Below are positions 18,672 to 29,554 of a DNA stretch of 64,000 nucleotides, one piece after another (the stretch's first letter is position 1; each line of letters starts with the position of its first letter). Under the pieces are notes generated by a model that was not told the DNA's origin, searched no databases, and saw nothing but the letters and a program-made list of their open reading frames with translations. Location of the stretch: assembly GCA_020248785.1 (NCBI GenBank), contig JADCGX010000040.1:31944-95943 (forward strand), in the 5' to 3' direction. This DNA comes from Burkholderiales bacterium (GTDB taxonomy: Bacteria; Pseudomonadota; Gammaproteobacteria; Burkholderiales; Burkholderiaceae_F). Both the position numbers and the translations under genes were made by a program.

Positions 18672-20084
18672 CTAGAGGCCGTAGTACATGTCGAACTCGA
18701 CCGGATGCGTGGTCATCCGGAAGCGCGTGACCTCTTCCATCTTGAGCGCGATGTAGGCGTCGATCAGGTCATTGCTGAACACGCCGCCGCGGGTCAGGAA
18801 CTCGCGGTCGCGATCGAGGTAGTCCAACGCCATGTCGAGCGACGAGCACACGGTCGGGATCTTCGCGTCCTCTTCAGGTGGCAGGTCATAGAGGTTCTTG
18901 TCGGCCGCCTCGCCCGGATGGATCTTGTTCTGCACGCCATCCAGGCCCGCCATCATCATGGCGGCGAAGGCCATGTACGGATTGGCGGTGGGATCCGGGA
19001 AGCGGACCTCGATGCGACGGCCTTTCGGGTTCGACACATACGGGATGCGGATCGAGGCCGACCGGTTGCGCGCCGAGTAGGCGAGCTTGACCGGCGCTTC
19101 AAAGCCGGGCACCAGGCGCTTGTAGCTGTTGGTGCCCGGGTTGGTGATGGCGTTCAGCGCGCGGGCGTGCTTGATGATGCCGCCGATGTAGTACAGCGCG
19201 AAGTCCGACAGGCCCGCATAGCCGTTGCCGGCGAAAAGATTGGTGCCGTCCTTCCAGATCGACTGGTGCACGTGCATGCCCGAGCCGTTGTCGCCGACCA
19301 CAGGCTTGGGCATGAAGGTGGCCGTCTTGCCGTAGCTGGCGGCGACGTTCCACACCGTGTACTTCAGGATCTGCAGCCAGTCAGCGCGCTTGACGAGGGT
19401 CGAGAACTTGGTGCCGATCTCGCACTGGCCGGGGGCTGCCACCTCGTGGTGATGCACCTCGACCTCGACACCCTGCTGCTCGAGCAGCAGGCACATCTCG
19501 GAGCGGATGTCCTGCATCGAGTCGGTGGGCGGAACAGGAAAATAGCCGCCCTTCAATCCCGGGCGATGCGCCAGGTTGCCGGCCTCGTAGTCCAGGCCAG
19601 TAGACCACGGTGCTTCCTCGGATCGGATCTTGACGAAGCAGCCTGACATGTCGACGTTCCACGTCACGCTGTCGAAAACAAAGAACTCCGGCTCCGGGCC
19701 AAAGTAGGCGGTATCGCCAATGCCGGTGGACTTCAGGTAGGCCTCGGCGCGCTTGGCCAGAGAACGCGGGTCGCGCTCATAGCCCCTGCCGGTCGACGGC
19801 TCATGCACATCGCAGGTGATGATCAGCGTGTTCTCTTCACGGAACGGGTCCATGCGGGCCGAATCGGCGTCTGGCATCAGCAGCATGTCGGAGGCTTCAA
19901 TCCCCTTCCAGCCGGAGATCGACGAGCCGTCGAAGGCATGGCCGTGTTCGAACTTGTCTGCATCAAAGGCTTTCGCCGGCACAGAAACGTGCTGTTCCTT
20001 GCCTTTAGTGTCAGTAAAACGCAGATCAACGAATTTGACTTCGTTGTCCGCAATCATCTTCATGACCTCTTTGGGGGTCGACAT
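18672..20084 (-). CDS. glnA: Glutamine synthetase type I
   Basis: GlnA (470 residues, the usual GSI-beta length) condenses glutamate and ammonia to glutamine with ATP in the cytoplasm as a dodecamer. Visible blocks are the N-terminal beta-grasp region ([21 protein letters not shown]), [16 protein letters not shown], the metal and ATP site [11 protein letters not shown], 'GGYFPVPP', [26 protein letters not shown] and [19 protein letters not shown]. The segment NLYDLPPEE near residue 398 is the adenylylation loop containing the regulatory Tyr. Upstream lie a candidate sigma-54 promoter and a dyad fitting an NtrC site; downstream is a strong terminator. This matches nitrogen-regulated glnA in proteobacteria. 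Confidence 0.98.
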   Translation of the reverse strand: MSTPKEVMKMIADNEVKFVDLRFTDTKGKEQHVSVPAKAFDADKFEHGHAFDGSSISGWKGIEASDMLLMPDADSARMDPFREENTLIITCDVHEPSTGRGYERDPRSLAKRAEAYLKSTGIGDTAYFGPEPEFFVFDSVTWNVDMSGCFVKIRSEEAPWSTGLDYEAGNLAHRPGLKGGYFPVPPTDSMQDIRSEMCLLLEQQGVEVEVHHHEVAAPGQCEIGTKFSTLVKRADWLQILKYTVWNVAASYGKTATFMPKPVVGDNGSGMHVHQSIWKDGTNLFAGNGYAGLSDFALYYIGGIIKHARALNAITNPGTNSYKRLVPGFEAPVKLAYSARNRSASIRIPYVSNPKGRRIEVRFPDPTANPYMAFAAMMMAGLDGVQNKIHPGEAADKNLYDLPPEEDAKIPTVCSSLDMALDYLDRDREFLTRGGVFSNDLIDAYIALKMEEVTRFRMTTHPVEFDMYYGL

Positions 20085-20190
20085 GCCAGCGCGCTCCTCG
20101 ACTGAAATGACTCAAAATGGGTGATCGAATTCCGTTGCGAGTGGCACGGCTAGACCGTTTGCCGGCTCACCCTTCAACCGGCACGCTGGA

Positions 20191-20207
20191 AAGCATGAAC
20201 TGTGCCG
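20191..20207 (-). promoter_or_regulatory. Candidate sigma-54 (-24/-12) promoter of glnA
   Basis: On the minus strand the sequence TCGGCACAGTTCATGCTT has the invariant GG (20206-20205) and GC (20194-20193) separated by exactly 10 bases, as required for sigma-54. It differs from TTGGCAC/TTGCT at one position in each element. Transcription would begin near 20181, about 97 bases before the glnA ATG. An intact ntrC in the same cluster supports this. Confidence 0.65.
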
Positions 20208-20232
20208 ATGTTGCGTTGCATCTCACACCGAC

Positions 20233-20249
20233 CGCACCGCGCTTGTGCG
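20233..20249. promoter_or_regulatory. Candidate NtrC binding site upstream of glnA
   Basis: CGCACCGCGCTTGTGCG is a perfect dyad, CGCAC-N7-GTGCG, with the half-site spacing of NtrC operators (GCAC-N7-GTGC core). Its centre is about 60 bases upstream of the start site predicted from the neighbouring -24/-12 element. That is closer than many NtrC enhancers, so it may be one of several sites or may also repress a vegetative promoter. Confidence 0.55.
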
Positions 20250-20366
20250 TCAAGGGGTTAGCGATGACCAACAGAGCCACATCGCGACACGGGCCACACG
20301 CATCTCCGCACCACAACAAGGCATTATGCCCCGCAACAAGGCGCGAGCCTCATCGTGGTGCATCCT

Positions 20367-21614
20367 CTAGGCGCGGCGCCTGGGAAGAAAGAGGGCCTGC
20401 AGATCGCTGAGAAAGCGGCGCCCCAACTCCGTTGGCGCAATGCGATGAAGGTCGCGGCGGATCAGCCCACGGGCTTCGGCCTGTGCCAGGGGCACTTCGA
20501 TCTGCGTCAGCGGCAGGCCAGTACGCTGACTGAACAAGGACGGCGCAAAGCCGTCGGTCAATCGCAGGGCGTTGAGCATGAACTCGAAGGCGAGATCGGC
20601 GCGCGGGACTTCGATGCTCTCGGCACAAAAGCGCCCTGACGCGGCGTTTTCCAGATACGACGCCGGCTGCTTGAAGCGTGTCTGCCGCACAATGCGGTGG
20701 GGAAACGACAGCTTGCTGTGGGCGCCGGCGCCAATGCCGAGGTAGTCACCGAAGAGCCAGTAGTTGAGGTTATGACGCGACTGTGCACCGGGCACTGCAT
20801 AGGCCGACACCTCGTAGTGGCGATAGCCCACCGTTGCAAGGCGCGCCTCGATCCACTCGTGCATCTCGGCCACGGTGTCCTCATCAGGCAGCGTGGGGGG
20901 GTACTTGGCAAACACCGTATTCGGCTCGAGCGTGAGCTGGTACAGGGACACATGCGGCCCGGCGATGGCGAGCAGCGCCTCCACATCGTCCTGAGCCTGA
21001 ACCAGCGACTGCTCCGGCAACCCGTACATCAGATCGCAGTTGAAGTTATCGAAGTTCTCGCGCGCGCACGCGATCGCCGAACGCGCCTGCGCAGGGTCGT
21101 GCACGCGTCCGAGCTGCCGCAGTTGCGCGGGGTCGAGCGACTGCACGCCGATCGACAGTCGATTGACGCCAACGGCGCGAAAGCCGGCAAACTTCTCGGC
21201 CTCGAAGGTGCCCGGATTGGCTTCCAGCGTGATCTCGCACTCCGGCACCGACGGCAGGCGCGCGCGGATGCCCGACAGCAGGCGCTCGAGCGCCGCCACG
21301 GTCATCAGGCTCGGCGTGCCGCCACCGAAGAAGATGCTCACCACCGGCCGCCCCCAGATTAGCGGCAGCGCCGCCTCCAGATCAGCCAACAGCGCGTCGA
21401 CGTACGCGTCCAGCGGCAGCGCCGTCAGTCCACCGGGGTGCTCGTGCGAGTTGAAGTCGCAGTACGGACACTTGCGCACACACCACGGCACGTGCACGTA
21501 CAGCGACAGGGGCGGCAGCACGGGCAGGCGCAAGGTGCCCGGCCGTAGGTAATGGCTGACGTCGGGGACCGTGCCCGCCGCGGCCCGCGGCTGGATCGAA
21601 ATGCTCAGGCCCAT
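20367..21614 (-). CDS. hemW: Heme chaperone HemW (radical SAM, HemN-like)
   Basis: A 415-residue radical-SAM protein of the HemW group, formerly annotated as oxygen-independent coproporphyrinogen oxidase, which binds heme and passes it to target proteins. The [4Fe-4S] motif is C45-x3-C49-x2-C52 (WCVRKCPYCDFNSH). Other blocks are FFGGGTPSLM, ITLEANPGT, GVNRLSIGVQSLD and the HemW-type C-terminal domain (LTDGFAPSLFSQRTGL). Like HemW, it lacks the extra N-terminal Cys of true HemN. ATG 21614 overlaps the rdgB stop by ten bases; a longer frame upstream is only a shadow of rdgB. Last gene of the rph-rdgB-hemW run. Confidence 0.93.
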   Translation of the reverse strand: MGLSISIQPRAAAGTVPDVSHYLRPGTLRLPVLPPLSLYVHVPWCVRKCPYCDFNSHEHPGGLTALPLDAYVDALLADLEAALPLIWGRPVVSIFFGGGTPSLMTVAALERLLSGIRARLPSVPECEITLEANPGTFEAEKFAGFRAVGVNRLSIGVQSLDPAQLRQLGRVHDPAQARSAIACARENFDNFNCDLMYGLPEQSLVQAQDDVEALLAIAGPHVSLYQLTLEPNTVFAKYPPTLPDEDTVAEMHEWIEARLATVGYRHYEVSAYAVPGAQSRHNLNYWLFGDYLGIGAGAHSKLSFPHRIVRQTRFKQPASYLENAASGRFCAESIEVPRADLAFEFMLNALRLTDGFAPSLFSQRTGLPLTQIEVPLAQAEARGLIRRDLHRIAPTELGRRFLSDLQALFLPRRRA

Positions 21615-22216
21615 GCCTCGCGCAGACGCACGAGCAGCTGCTTCATGGCCCGGCCGCGGTGGCTGATGCGATTCTTGTGCTCGGGCGCCAGCTCGGCCGC
21701 GGTGCGGCCCAGTTCTGGCAGAAGAAAGTGCGGGTCGTAGCCGAAGCCGTTGATCCCACGCGGCGCTGCCACGATTTCGCCATGCCAGCGGGCGTCGGCA
21801 ATCAGCGGCTCGGGGTCGTCGGGGCCGCGCAGCGCGGCGAGCACGCACACGTAGTGCCCGCGACGGTCGCCGCTGTCGCGCAGCCGTTCGATCAGCAGGC
21901 GATTGTTGGCGGCATCTGCACCGTCTCCGTCGACACCAGCAAAGCGCGCCGAGCGAACGGCCGGCGCCCCGTCCAGCGCCACGCAGCACAGGCCCGAGTC
22001 ATCGGCCAGCGCGGGCAGGCCAGACAGGGCCGACGCGTGGCGGGCCTTGGCCAGCGCGTTCTCCAAGAACGTCGCGTGCGGCTCCTCTGCCGACGGGATG
22101 GCCAACTCCGCCTGGCTGATGACGTCGATCTGCAAAGGCGCCAGCAGTGCGCGAAACTCGCGCAGCTTGCCGGCGTTGCCGGAGGCGAGCACCAGCCGCC
22201 TGGGTGCAACGGCCAT
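21605..22216 (-). CDS. rdgB: Non-canonical purine NTP pyrophosphatase (RdgB/HAM1)
   Basis: A 203-residue pyrophosphatase that removes dITP, XTP and similar damaged purine nucleotides before they enter DNA or RNA. Family motifs: LVLASGNAGKLREF at the N-terminus, EEPHATFLENALAKARHAS, LADDSGLCCVALDGAPAVRSARF, GFGYDPHFLLPELGRTAAEL and the C-terminal KNRISHRGRAM. Its ATG overlaps the rph stop (TGATG) and its stop overlaps the hemW start, so the three are translationally coupled. Confidence 0.96.
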   Translation of the reverse strand: MAVAPRRLVLASGNAGKLREFRALLAPLQIDVISQAELAIPSAEEPHATFLENALAKARHASALSGLPALADDSGLCCVALDGAPAVRSARFAGVDGDGADAANNRLLIERLRDSGDRRGHYVCVLAALRGPDDPEPLIADARWHGEIVAAPRGINGFGYDPHFLLPELGRTAAELAPEHKNRISHRGRAMKQLLVRLREAWA

Positions 22217-22944
22217 CAGCCCGCCTCCAGCGCGCGCCGTTGCGCGACGATCAGTTCGGCGATGCCTTTATGGGCCAGCGCGAGCATCGCCTGCATCTCG
22301 GCAGCGGAAAACGGGGCAGCTTCGGCCGTGCCCTGCACCTCCACGAAGCCACCGCTGCCCGTCATCACAACATTCATGTCCGTCTCGCAGGTCGAGTCCT
22401 CGCTGTAGTCGAGGTCGAGCAGCGCCTGGCCCGAGTGCATGCCGACCGACACCGCGGCGACGAAGTCGCGCAGCGGCCAGGCGGGCAGCATCCCCTTGGC
22501 CTTCAGCCAGCTGAGCGCGTCATGCAAGGCGACGCAGCTACCCGTGATCGCGGCGGTGCGTGTGCCGCCGTCGGCCTGCAGCACGTCGCAATCGATCTGA
22601 ACGGAGCGCTCGCCCAGTTGCGACAAGTCGATCACCGCCCGCAAGCTGCGGCCGATCAGCCGCTGGATCTCCTGCGTGCGACCACTCTGCTTGCCCTTGG
22701 CCGCCTCGCGATCGCCGCGGGTGTGGGTGGCGCGCGGCAGCATGCCGTACTCGGCCGTGACCCAGCCCCGGCCGCTGCCCTTGAGGAACGATGGGACGCG
22801 TTCTTCGACGGAGGCGGTACACAGCACCTTGGTGTCGCCGAACTCGACGAGCACGGACCCTTCTGCATGCTTGGTGAAGCGGCGCGTGAGGCGCACGGGC
22901 CGCAGCGCATCGCTACGGCGCCCGGCGGCGCGTGAGATCGTCAT
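22216..22944 (-). CDS. rph: Ribonuclease PH
   Basis: RNase PH (242 residues) is a phosphorolytic 3'-5' exoribonuclease that trims tRNA precursors as a hexamer. Motifs: [34 protein letters not shown] at the N-terminal end, [27 protein letters not shown] (phosphate and RNA contacts) and [21 protein letters not shown] 22944 gives the family start [17 protein letters not shown]; an upstream in-frame start adds about 18 residues and is not family-like. It lies downstream of the PP2C gene with a 69-base gap. Confidence 0.96.
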   Translation of the reverse strand: MTISRAAGRRSDALRPVRLTRRFTKHAEGSVLVEFGDTKVLCTASVEERVPSFLKGSGRGWVTAEYGMLPRATHTRGDREAAKGKQSGRTQEIQRLIGRSLRAVIDLSQLGERSVQIDCDVLQADGGTRTAAITGSCVALHDALSWLKAKGMLPAWPLRDFVAAVSVGMHSGQALLDLDYSEDSTCETDMNVVMTGSGGFVEVQGTAEAAPFSAAEMQAMLALAHKGIAELIVAQRRALEAG

Positions 22945-23013
22945 GAAGCAACTCCGGCAAGCGCGCGACGGAAGCAATATCCGCCACAAAGCGAACAAGC
23001 TTACCGGCCAGCC

Positions 23014-23955
23014 CTACTTGGCACCGTCGACGAGCTTGGTGGCACGAGCGATGGCGCGCTGAATCTCGGCCACCGCCTCGTCGATCTGAGCTTCGCTCAG
23101 CGCTTCTTCCACATCGGCGCCGCTAGGCGGGATCTGGATCATGGAGGTAATCGCACCGTCAGGGATGGCCAGCGTGGACACCGGCGCCTCGGTCGGCGGC
23201 ACCATCTCGACCGACTCCGTGCCGGCCCAGGTCATGCCGATCGCGGTGCAGTTATCGGCATCGCTGCCGGCGTTGGACAGCGCGCTTTCGATGAGATCGG
23301 GCACCGCCCGCATCACCGTCTTGCTCTGGAAAGATTCAGCCAGATTGCGGTCGTTCAGCACGCCCCAAAGCCCATCAGTGCAGAGCAGCAGCGTGTCACC
23401 GTTGCGCAGCGCGACGGGGCGACCGATCTCGACCGTGGGCGCAACGAACGCGCCGACACAGTTGAAAATCCGGTTGCGCTCTGGGTGGTCCTGGGCGTCT
23501 TCGGGGCGGATGAGCCCGGCCGAAACCAAGTGATGCACGCGCGAGTGGTCGATCGTGCGCTCGATGATTCGCGATCCACGGATGAGATACAGCCGCGAGT
23601 CGCCGACGTGTCCCCAGGTTGCCACCCCGTGCTGCACGATGCACGCGACCACGGTCGTCCGCGGCGCCTCCGGCAGGCTGTGCTCGGCGCGGTAGCGGTG
23701 CAGTTCGCGATGCGACGCGAGCACCGCTTCCTCGAGATAGCGCGCCGGATCGGGTAAAAGCGGCTTGGCATCGCGCTGGTAAATCGAGGCCATCGTTTGC
23801 AGCGTGATCTGCGCCGCCACTTCGCCGCGCGCGTGCCCGCCCATGCCGTCGCACACCAGCATCAGCAGCGAGTCGCGCGTGTACAAATACCCCATGCGGT
23901 CCTGGTTGACCTTACGGCCTCCCTTCTTGCTCTCCTGGTAGATGGAGAAACGCAT
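23014..23955 (-). CDS. PP2C-type protein serine/threonine phosphatase
   Basis: A 313-residue PPM/PP2C family Mn-dependent phosphatase, the likely partner of the kinase encoded just upstream. Family motifs: GRKVNQDRMGYL (first metal Asp region), LMLVCDGMGGHARGEVAA, WGHVGDSRLYLIRGSRI, LLLCTDGLWGVL and a final D-N-C-T region (SDADNCTAIGM). The C-terminal 60 residues are acidic and Ala/Glu-rich, beyond the catalytic core. Kinase and phosphatase genes are separated only by a small ORF, as expected for a reversible phosphorylation module. Its position next to rph-rdgB-hemW is common in Burkholderiales. Confidence 0.93.
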   Translation of the reverse strand: MRFSIYQESKKGGRKVNQDRMGYLYTRDSLLMLVCDGMGGHARGEVAAQITLQTMASIYQRDAKPLLPDPARYLEEAVLASHRELHRYRAEHSLPEAPRTTVVACIVQHGVATWGHVGDSRLYLIRGSRIIERTIDHSRVHHLVSAGLIRPEDAQDHPERNRIFNCVGAFVAPTVEIGRPVALRNGDTLLLCTDGLWGVLNDRNLAESFQSKTVMRAVPDLIESALSNAGSDADNCTAIGMTWAGTESVEMVPPTEAPVSTLAIPDGAITSMIQIPPSGADVEEALSEAQIDEAVAEIQRAIARATKLVDGAK

Positions 23956-23964
23956 GGATTCAGC

Positions 23965-24093
23965 TCAGCGCGACAGTCTGGGTTGGTTTGCGTCGCAGTT
24001 GCCACAAACGAACGTGCGGCCCTGCCACAAATCGCCCTCAAGCTCGACCGCGATAAAGCAGGGTTTCACTTTTTCGCGCCCCGTTAGAACCAT
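23965..24093 (-). CDS. Small Cys-containing ORF between kinase and phosphatase genes
   Basis: A 42-codon ORF starting at ATG 24093, which overlaps the last codons of the kinase gene, and ending at TGA 23965-23967, nine bases before the phosphatase start. The product begins MVLTGREKVKPCFIAVEL and carries a C-x2-C motif (FVCGNCDANQ) plus an upstream Cys, which could bind a metal. The alternative start GTG at the eighth codon is possible. I recognise no family. It fits snugly between the two genes, with little other room, which supports translation, but length alone gives limited confidence. Confidence 0.42.
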   Translation of the reverse strand: MVLTGREKVKPCFIAVELEGDLWQGRTFVCGNCDANQPRLSR

Positions 24094-25079
24094 GTGATGT
24101 TGTTCTCCCGCATGAACCGTGTCACGCGCTCCTGCAGGTGACGCCAGCGTGCGCCAGCGCGCTCGGACAGCGAGAACTCGGGCCGCTCGGGCACGTTGTT
24201 CACGAGTTCCTTTTGCACCGCGTAGACGGTCTGCGGACGTTCCAGCGAATTAAGCCGCAGGCAACGCTCCACCATGGAAATGAGCTGGGTCGAGTACAGG
24301 CCACGGAACGAGCGCAAGACCTGCGTCATTTTGTCGTCCTTCAGCCGTTGGTCGGACTCCTGCGGCGGCATTCCCGACATGCAAGCGTAGATGCAGGCGC
24401 CGATGGAGTACACGTCGGTCCAGGGACCAAGTTCGGCATCGCGCTTGTACAACTCCGGCGCCGCAAAGCCCGGCGTGTACATCGGATAGGTCTTGGTGAT
24501 GTCGCGCTGCAGCGTCTGCCGCGCGGCACCGAAGTCGAGAAGGATCGGCGTGCCGTCCATGCGCAGATAGATGTTGGCCGGCTTCACGTCCAGGTGCAAC
24601 AGCCGATTGGAGTGCACTTCGCGCAGCCCGTTCATCACCTGGGTGAACACACGCCGGATGAAGCGCTCGGATAGCACGTCCTTCTGTTCCTTGGAGCGAT
24701 TGCGGATCACGTGCTCCTGCAGCGAGCGGCCCGACTCGTAGTTCATCACCATGTAGACCGTATCGTTGGCGCGGAAAAAATTAAGCACGCGCACGATGTT
24801 GGGGTGATAAATCGAGGCAAGCGCACGGCCCTCTTCGAAAAAGCACTTCAGGCCGATGCGATAGGTGTTCAGGTTCCCCGGCGTGACATAGGGCGGCAGC
24901 TCTCCCTGCTTGCGCTGGGCCAGGGCCGCCGGCATGTACTCCTTGATCGCCACGGACTGGCCGCGCTCATCGGTCGCCAGGTAGACGATCGAGAATCCCC
25001 CACTCGAGATCTTCTTTACAATTCTGTAGCCGCCGATTTCCAAGCCTTCTGGCAGCGGTGAATTGTTTTGCGCCGGCAT
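24084..25079 (-). CDS. Hanks-type serine/threonine protein kinase
   Basis: A 331-residue soluble protein kinase. Domain order: glycine-rich loop (KKISSGGFSIVYLA), catalytic Lys46 in VAIKEYMP, a catalytic loop reading HLDVKPANIYLR (Asp and Asn present, but HRD is HLD), DFGAAR and APE-like FAAPELY. No transmembrane helix or sensor domain is visible. The last 40 residues are basic and end ENNITWF. It starts the minus-strand operon kinase-small ORF-PP2C-rph-rdgB-hemW and diverges from yicC-gmk-rpoZ-spoT. ATG 25079 is chosen because the upstream extension is Arg-rich and not family-like. Confidence 0.9.
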   Translation of the reverse strand: MPAQNNSPLPEGLEIGGYRIVKKISSGGFSIVYLATDERGQSVAIKEYMPAALAQRKQGELPPYVTPGNLNTYRIGLKCFFEEGRALASIYHPNIVRVLNFFRANDTVYMVMNYESGRSLQEHVIRNRSKEQKDVLSERFIRRVFTQVMNGLREVHSNRLLHLDVKPANIYLRMDGTPILLDFGAARQTLQRDITKTYPMYTPGFAAPELYKRDAELGPWTDVYSIGACIYACMSGMPPQESDQRLKDDKMTQVLRSFRGLYSTQLISMVERCLRLNSLERPQTVYAVQKELVNNVPERPEFSLSERAGARWRHLQERVTRFMRENNITWF

Positions 25080-25324
25080 CGAGGTATGCGTTGAAGGGAA
25101 GGTTTGTTGGACTGGCTGCGCGCGACCGCGCTCCGCAGGGTGTCGGCGACGGTTCCGACCTCGATTCGCGAAAAGCCGTCTCATTCTAGCGAATCAAGGT
25201 CTGTTGCCCCCGTCATCCGAACGCCGGAAAAGGGCCTGCCCGCGCCTCCCGACCCTGCTTTCGAGCCATCAAGGCCCGACCGCGCCACCAACAGAGCCTG
25301 CCTTCCACTGCACCGCGAGTTTTC

Positions 25325-26245
25325 GTGAACCGTTCCGCACGCACCAGCGCTCCCGTCGCCAGCATGACGGGCTTTGCCACCGCCACCCACGCCCTTTCCG
25401 CAGGTGCGCTGAACATCGAGCTGCGCTCGGTGAACTCGCGTTTCCTTGATCTCGCGCTGCGCATACCCGATGAGTTGCGCCAGTTCGAGGCGCTGGTGCG
25501 CGAGAGCATCGGCGCGCGGCTGACCCGCGGCAAGGTCGAATGCAGGCTCGGCCTGCAACGGCAAGGCGGCGACCAGCCCCCCCGCTTGAACGAGGCCGTG
25601 CTCGACCAATTGGCGCAGATGTCCAGTAGGGTGCAGGCCGCGGTGCCGGGTGTGGCGCCCTTGCGCGTGGTCGACGTGCTCGGCTGGCCAGGTGTGCTCG
25701 ATGCTCAGGTGTGCGATGCCGAGGTGCTGCGTGCGGTCGTACAGAGCGCACTGAACGACGCGCTGGACGGGCTGCAGGCAAGCCGGCGGCGCGAGGGCGA
25801 GGCGCTGCGCGACGCCCTGCTGCAACGCTGCGATGCGATCGAGGCGATCGCGGCCACGGTACAGCCGCGGGTGCCCGAAATCGTCGCCGGCATCGAGCGC
25901 AAGCTCACCGAGCGCATGAACCAGGCGCTGGGAAGTGCGCTGGCCGGCGCGAACATCAGCCGCGAGGAGTTGTCTGAACGTGTGCGGCAGGAAGTCACGC
26001 TCTATGGCCTGCGCATCGACGTCGACGAGGAAATCAACCGGCTGCGCACCCACGTCGCCGAAGTCCGGCGCGTGCTTGCTGCGGGCGGCGCGGTCGGCCG
26101 GCGGCTCGACTTTCTCATGCAAGAGCTCAATCGAGAGGCCAACACGCTGGGCTCGAAGGCCACGGTGGTCGATCTGACGCAGGCGGCGGTGGAGTTGAAG
26201 ATCGTGATCGAACAGATGCGCGAGCAGATTCAGAATCTCGAATAG
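25325..26245 (+). CDS. yicC: YicC family endoribonuclease-like protein
   Basis: A 306-residue member of the YicC/YloC family, associated with RNA turnover. Signature parts: SMTGFATA near the N-terminus, NIELRSVNSRFLDLALRIPDELRQFE, RGKVECRLGLQR and the C-terminal block ending LGSKATVVDLTQAAVELKIVIEQMREQIQNLE. The start is GTG 25325; the family usually begins close to MTGFA, so ATG at codon 14 (25364) is an alternative. It heads the operon with gmk (18 bases), rpoZ and spoT, an order seen widely in proteobacteria. Confidence 0.93.
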   Translation: MNRSARTSAPVASMTGFATATHALSAGALNIELRSVNSRFLDLALRIPDELRQFEALVRESIGARLTRGKVECRLGLQRQGGDQPPRLNEAVLDQLAQMSSRVQAAVPGVAPLRVVDVLGWPGVLDAQVCDAEVLRAVVQSALNDALDGLQASRRREGEALRDALLQRCDAIEAIAATVQPRVPEIVAGIERKLTERMNQALGSALAGANISREELSERVRQEVTLYGLRIDVDEEINRLRTHVAEVRRVLAAGGAVGRRLDFLMQELNREANTLGSKATVVDLTQAAVELKIVIEQMREQIQNLE

Positions 26246-26263
26246 ACCCTTGAGCGAGGCCGC

Positions 26264-26905
26264 ATGCAATCATCCGCGTCGACCACCTACGCCGGCAACA
26301 TCTTTCTTGTCGTCGCGCCGTCCGGTGCCGGCAAGTCCACGCTGGTCAACGCCCTGCTGGCACGCGATGGCGGGCTTGAACTGTCGGTCTCGTTCACCAC
26401 GCGCCCCCCGCGGCCGGGCGAGCAGGACGGCAGGGAGTATCACTTCGTGTCGGTCCAGGACTTCAAATCCCGCCGCGCCATTGGCGAGTTTCTTGAGAGC
26501 GCCGAGGTGCACGGCAACTTCTACGCCACCTCGCGGCTGTGGATCGAGCAGCGACTGGCGGCTGGACGCGATGTTCTGCTGGAGATCGACTGGCAGGGCG
26601 CGCGGCAGGTCAAGGCAGCGTTCGCGCATGCAGTGGGGATTTTCATTTTGCCGCCATCGATCGAGGCACTCGCCGAGCGACTGCACAAGCGCGGGCAGGA
26701 CGCGCCGGCGGTCATCCAGCGCAGACTGTTGGCAGCCGGCAGCGAGATCGCGCATGCCCCCGAGATGGACTACGTGATCATCAACGAGGATTTCGAGCTC
26801 GCCCTGGCGCAGATGACTGCGGTGGTGACGGCCACCCGCTTGCGCTATCCCTCGCAGGCGGCCCGGCATCACGATCTCTTTGCCGATCTGGGCATCCCGC
26901 TGTGA
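26264..26905 (+). CDS. gmk: Guanylate kinase
   Basis: GMP kinase (213 residues) converts GMP to GDP with ATP. The P-loop [10 protein letters not shown] is at about residues 18-27, followed by the GMP-binding segment [22 protein letters not shown], then [13 protein letters not shown] and the lid region with R-R ([13 protein letters not shown]). The C-terminus is normal in length. It sits directly before rpoZ and spoT, linking GTP supply, RNA polymerase omega and (p)ppGpp metabolism in one transcript. Confidence 0.97.
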   Translation: MQSSASTTYAGNIFLVVAPSGAGKSTLVNALLARDGGLELSVSFTTRPPRPGEQDGREYHFVSVQDFKSRRAIGEFLESAEVHGNFYATSRLWIEQRLAAGRDVLLEIDWQGARQVKAAFAHAVGIFILPPSIEALAERLHKRGQDAPAVIQRRLLAAGSEIAHAPEMDYVIINEDFELALAQMTAVVTATRLRYPSQAARHHDLFADLGIPL

Positions 26906-26957
26906 AGCAGCATCGAGCGGTAGAATCGAGCAAAACCATTTTCCGGAGCATGAGCCC

Positions 26958-27161
26958 ATGGCCCGCATCACCGTTGAAGACTGCTTGAAGCAGATTCCCA
27001 ATCGCTTTCAACTCGCCCTGGCCGCTGCCTATCGCGCGCGCCAGCTGGCTCAGGGGCACGCGCCCAAGATTGACACCAAGGACAAGCCGCCAGTCGCGGC
27101 CCTGCGCGAAATTGCTGCCTCCAAGGTGGGCATCGAGATGCTGCGCAAGGTGCCGACCTGA
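26958..27161 (+). CDS. rpoZ: RNA polymerase omega subunit
   Basis: A 67-residue omega subunit that helps assemble RNA polymerase and forms one ppGpp-binding site in proteobacteria. The start [19 protein letters not shown] and the block [20 protein letters not shown] are diagnostic. ATG 26958 is preceded by a purine-rich region 52 bases after the gmk stop; a longer frame upstream overlaps gmk. Confidence 0.97.
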   Translation: MARITVEDCLKQIPNRFQLALAAAYRARQLAQGHAPKIDTKDKPPVAALREIAASKVGIEMLRKVPT

Positions 27162-27226
27162 CGGCCGTGCCCTTCGCGATCGGATGACTGAATCTCGCCA
27201 TCGACAGGCAGATGAGGTGATCCGGC

Positions 27227-29521
<2,295 letters not shown>

Positions 29522-29554
29522 CCGCGTCGGCGCAGCGCGACGGCGGACCGTTCG

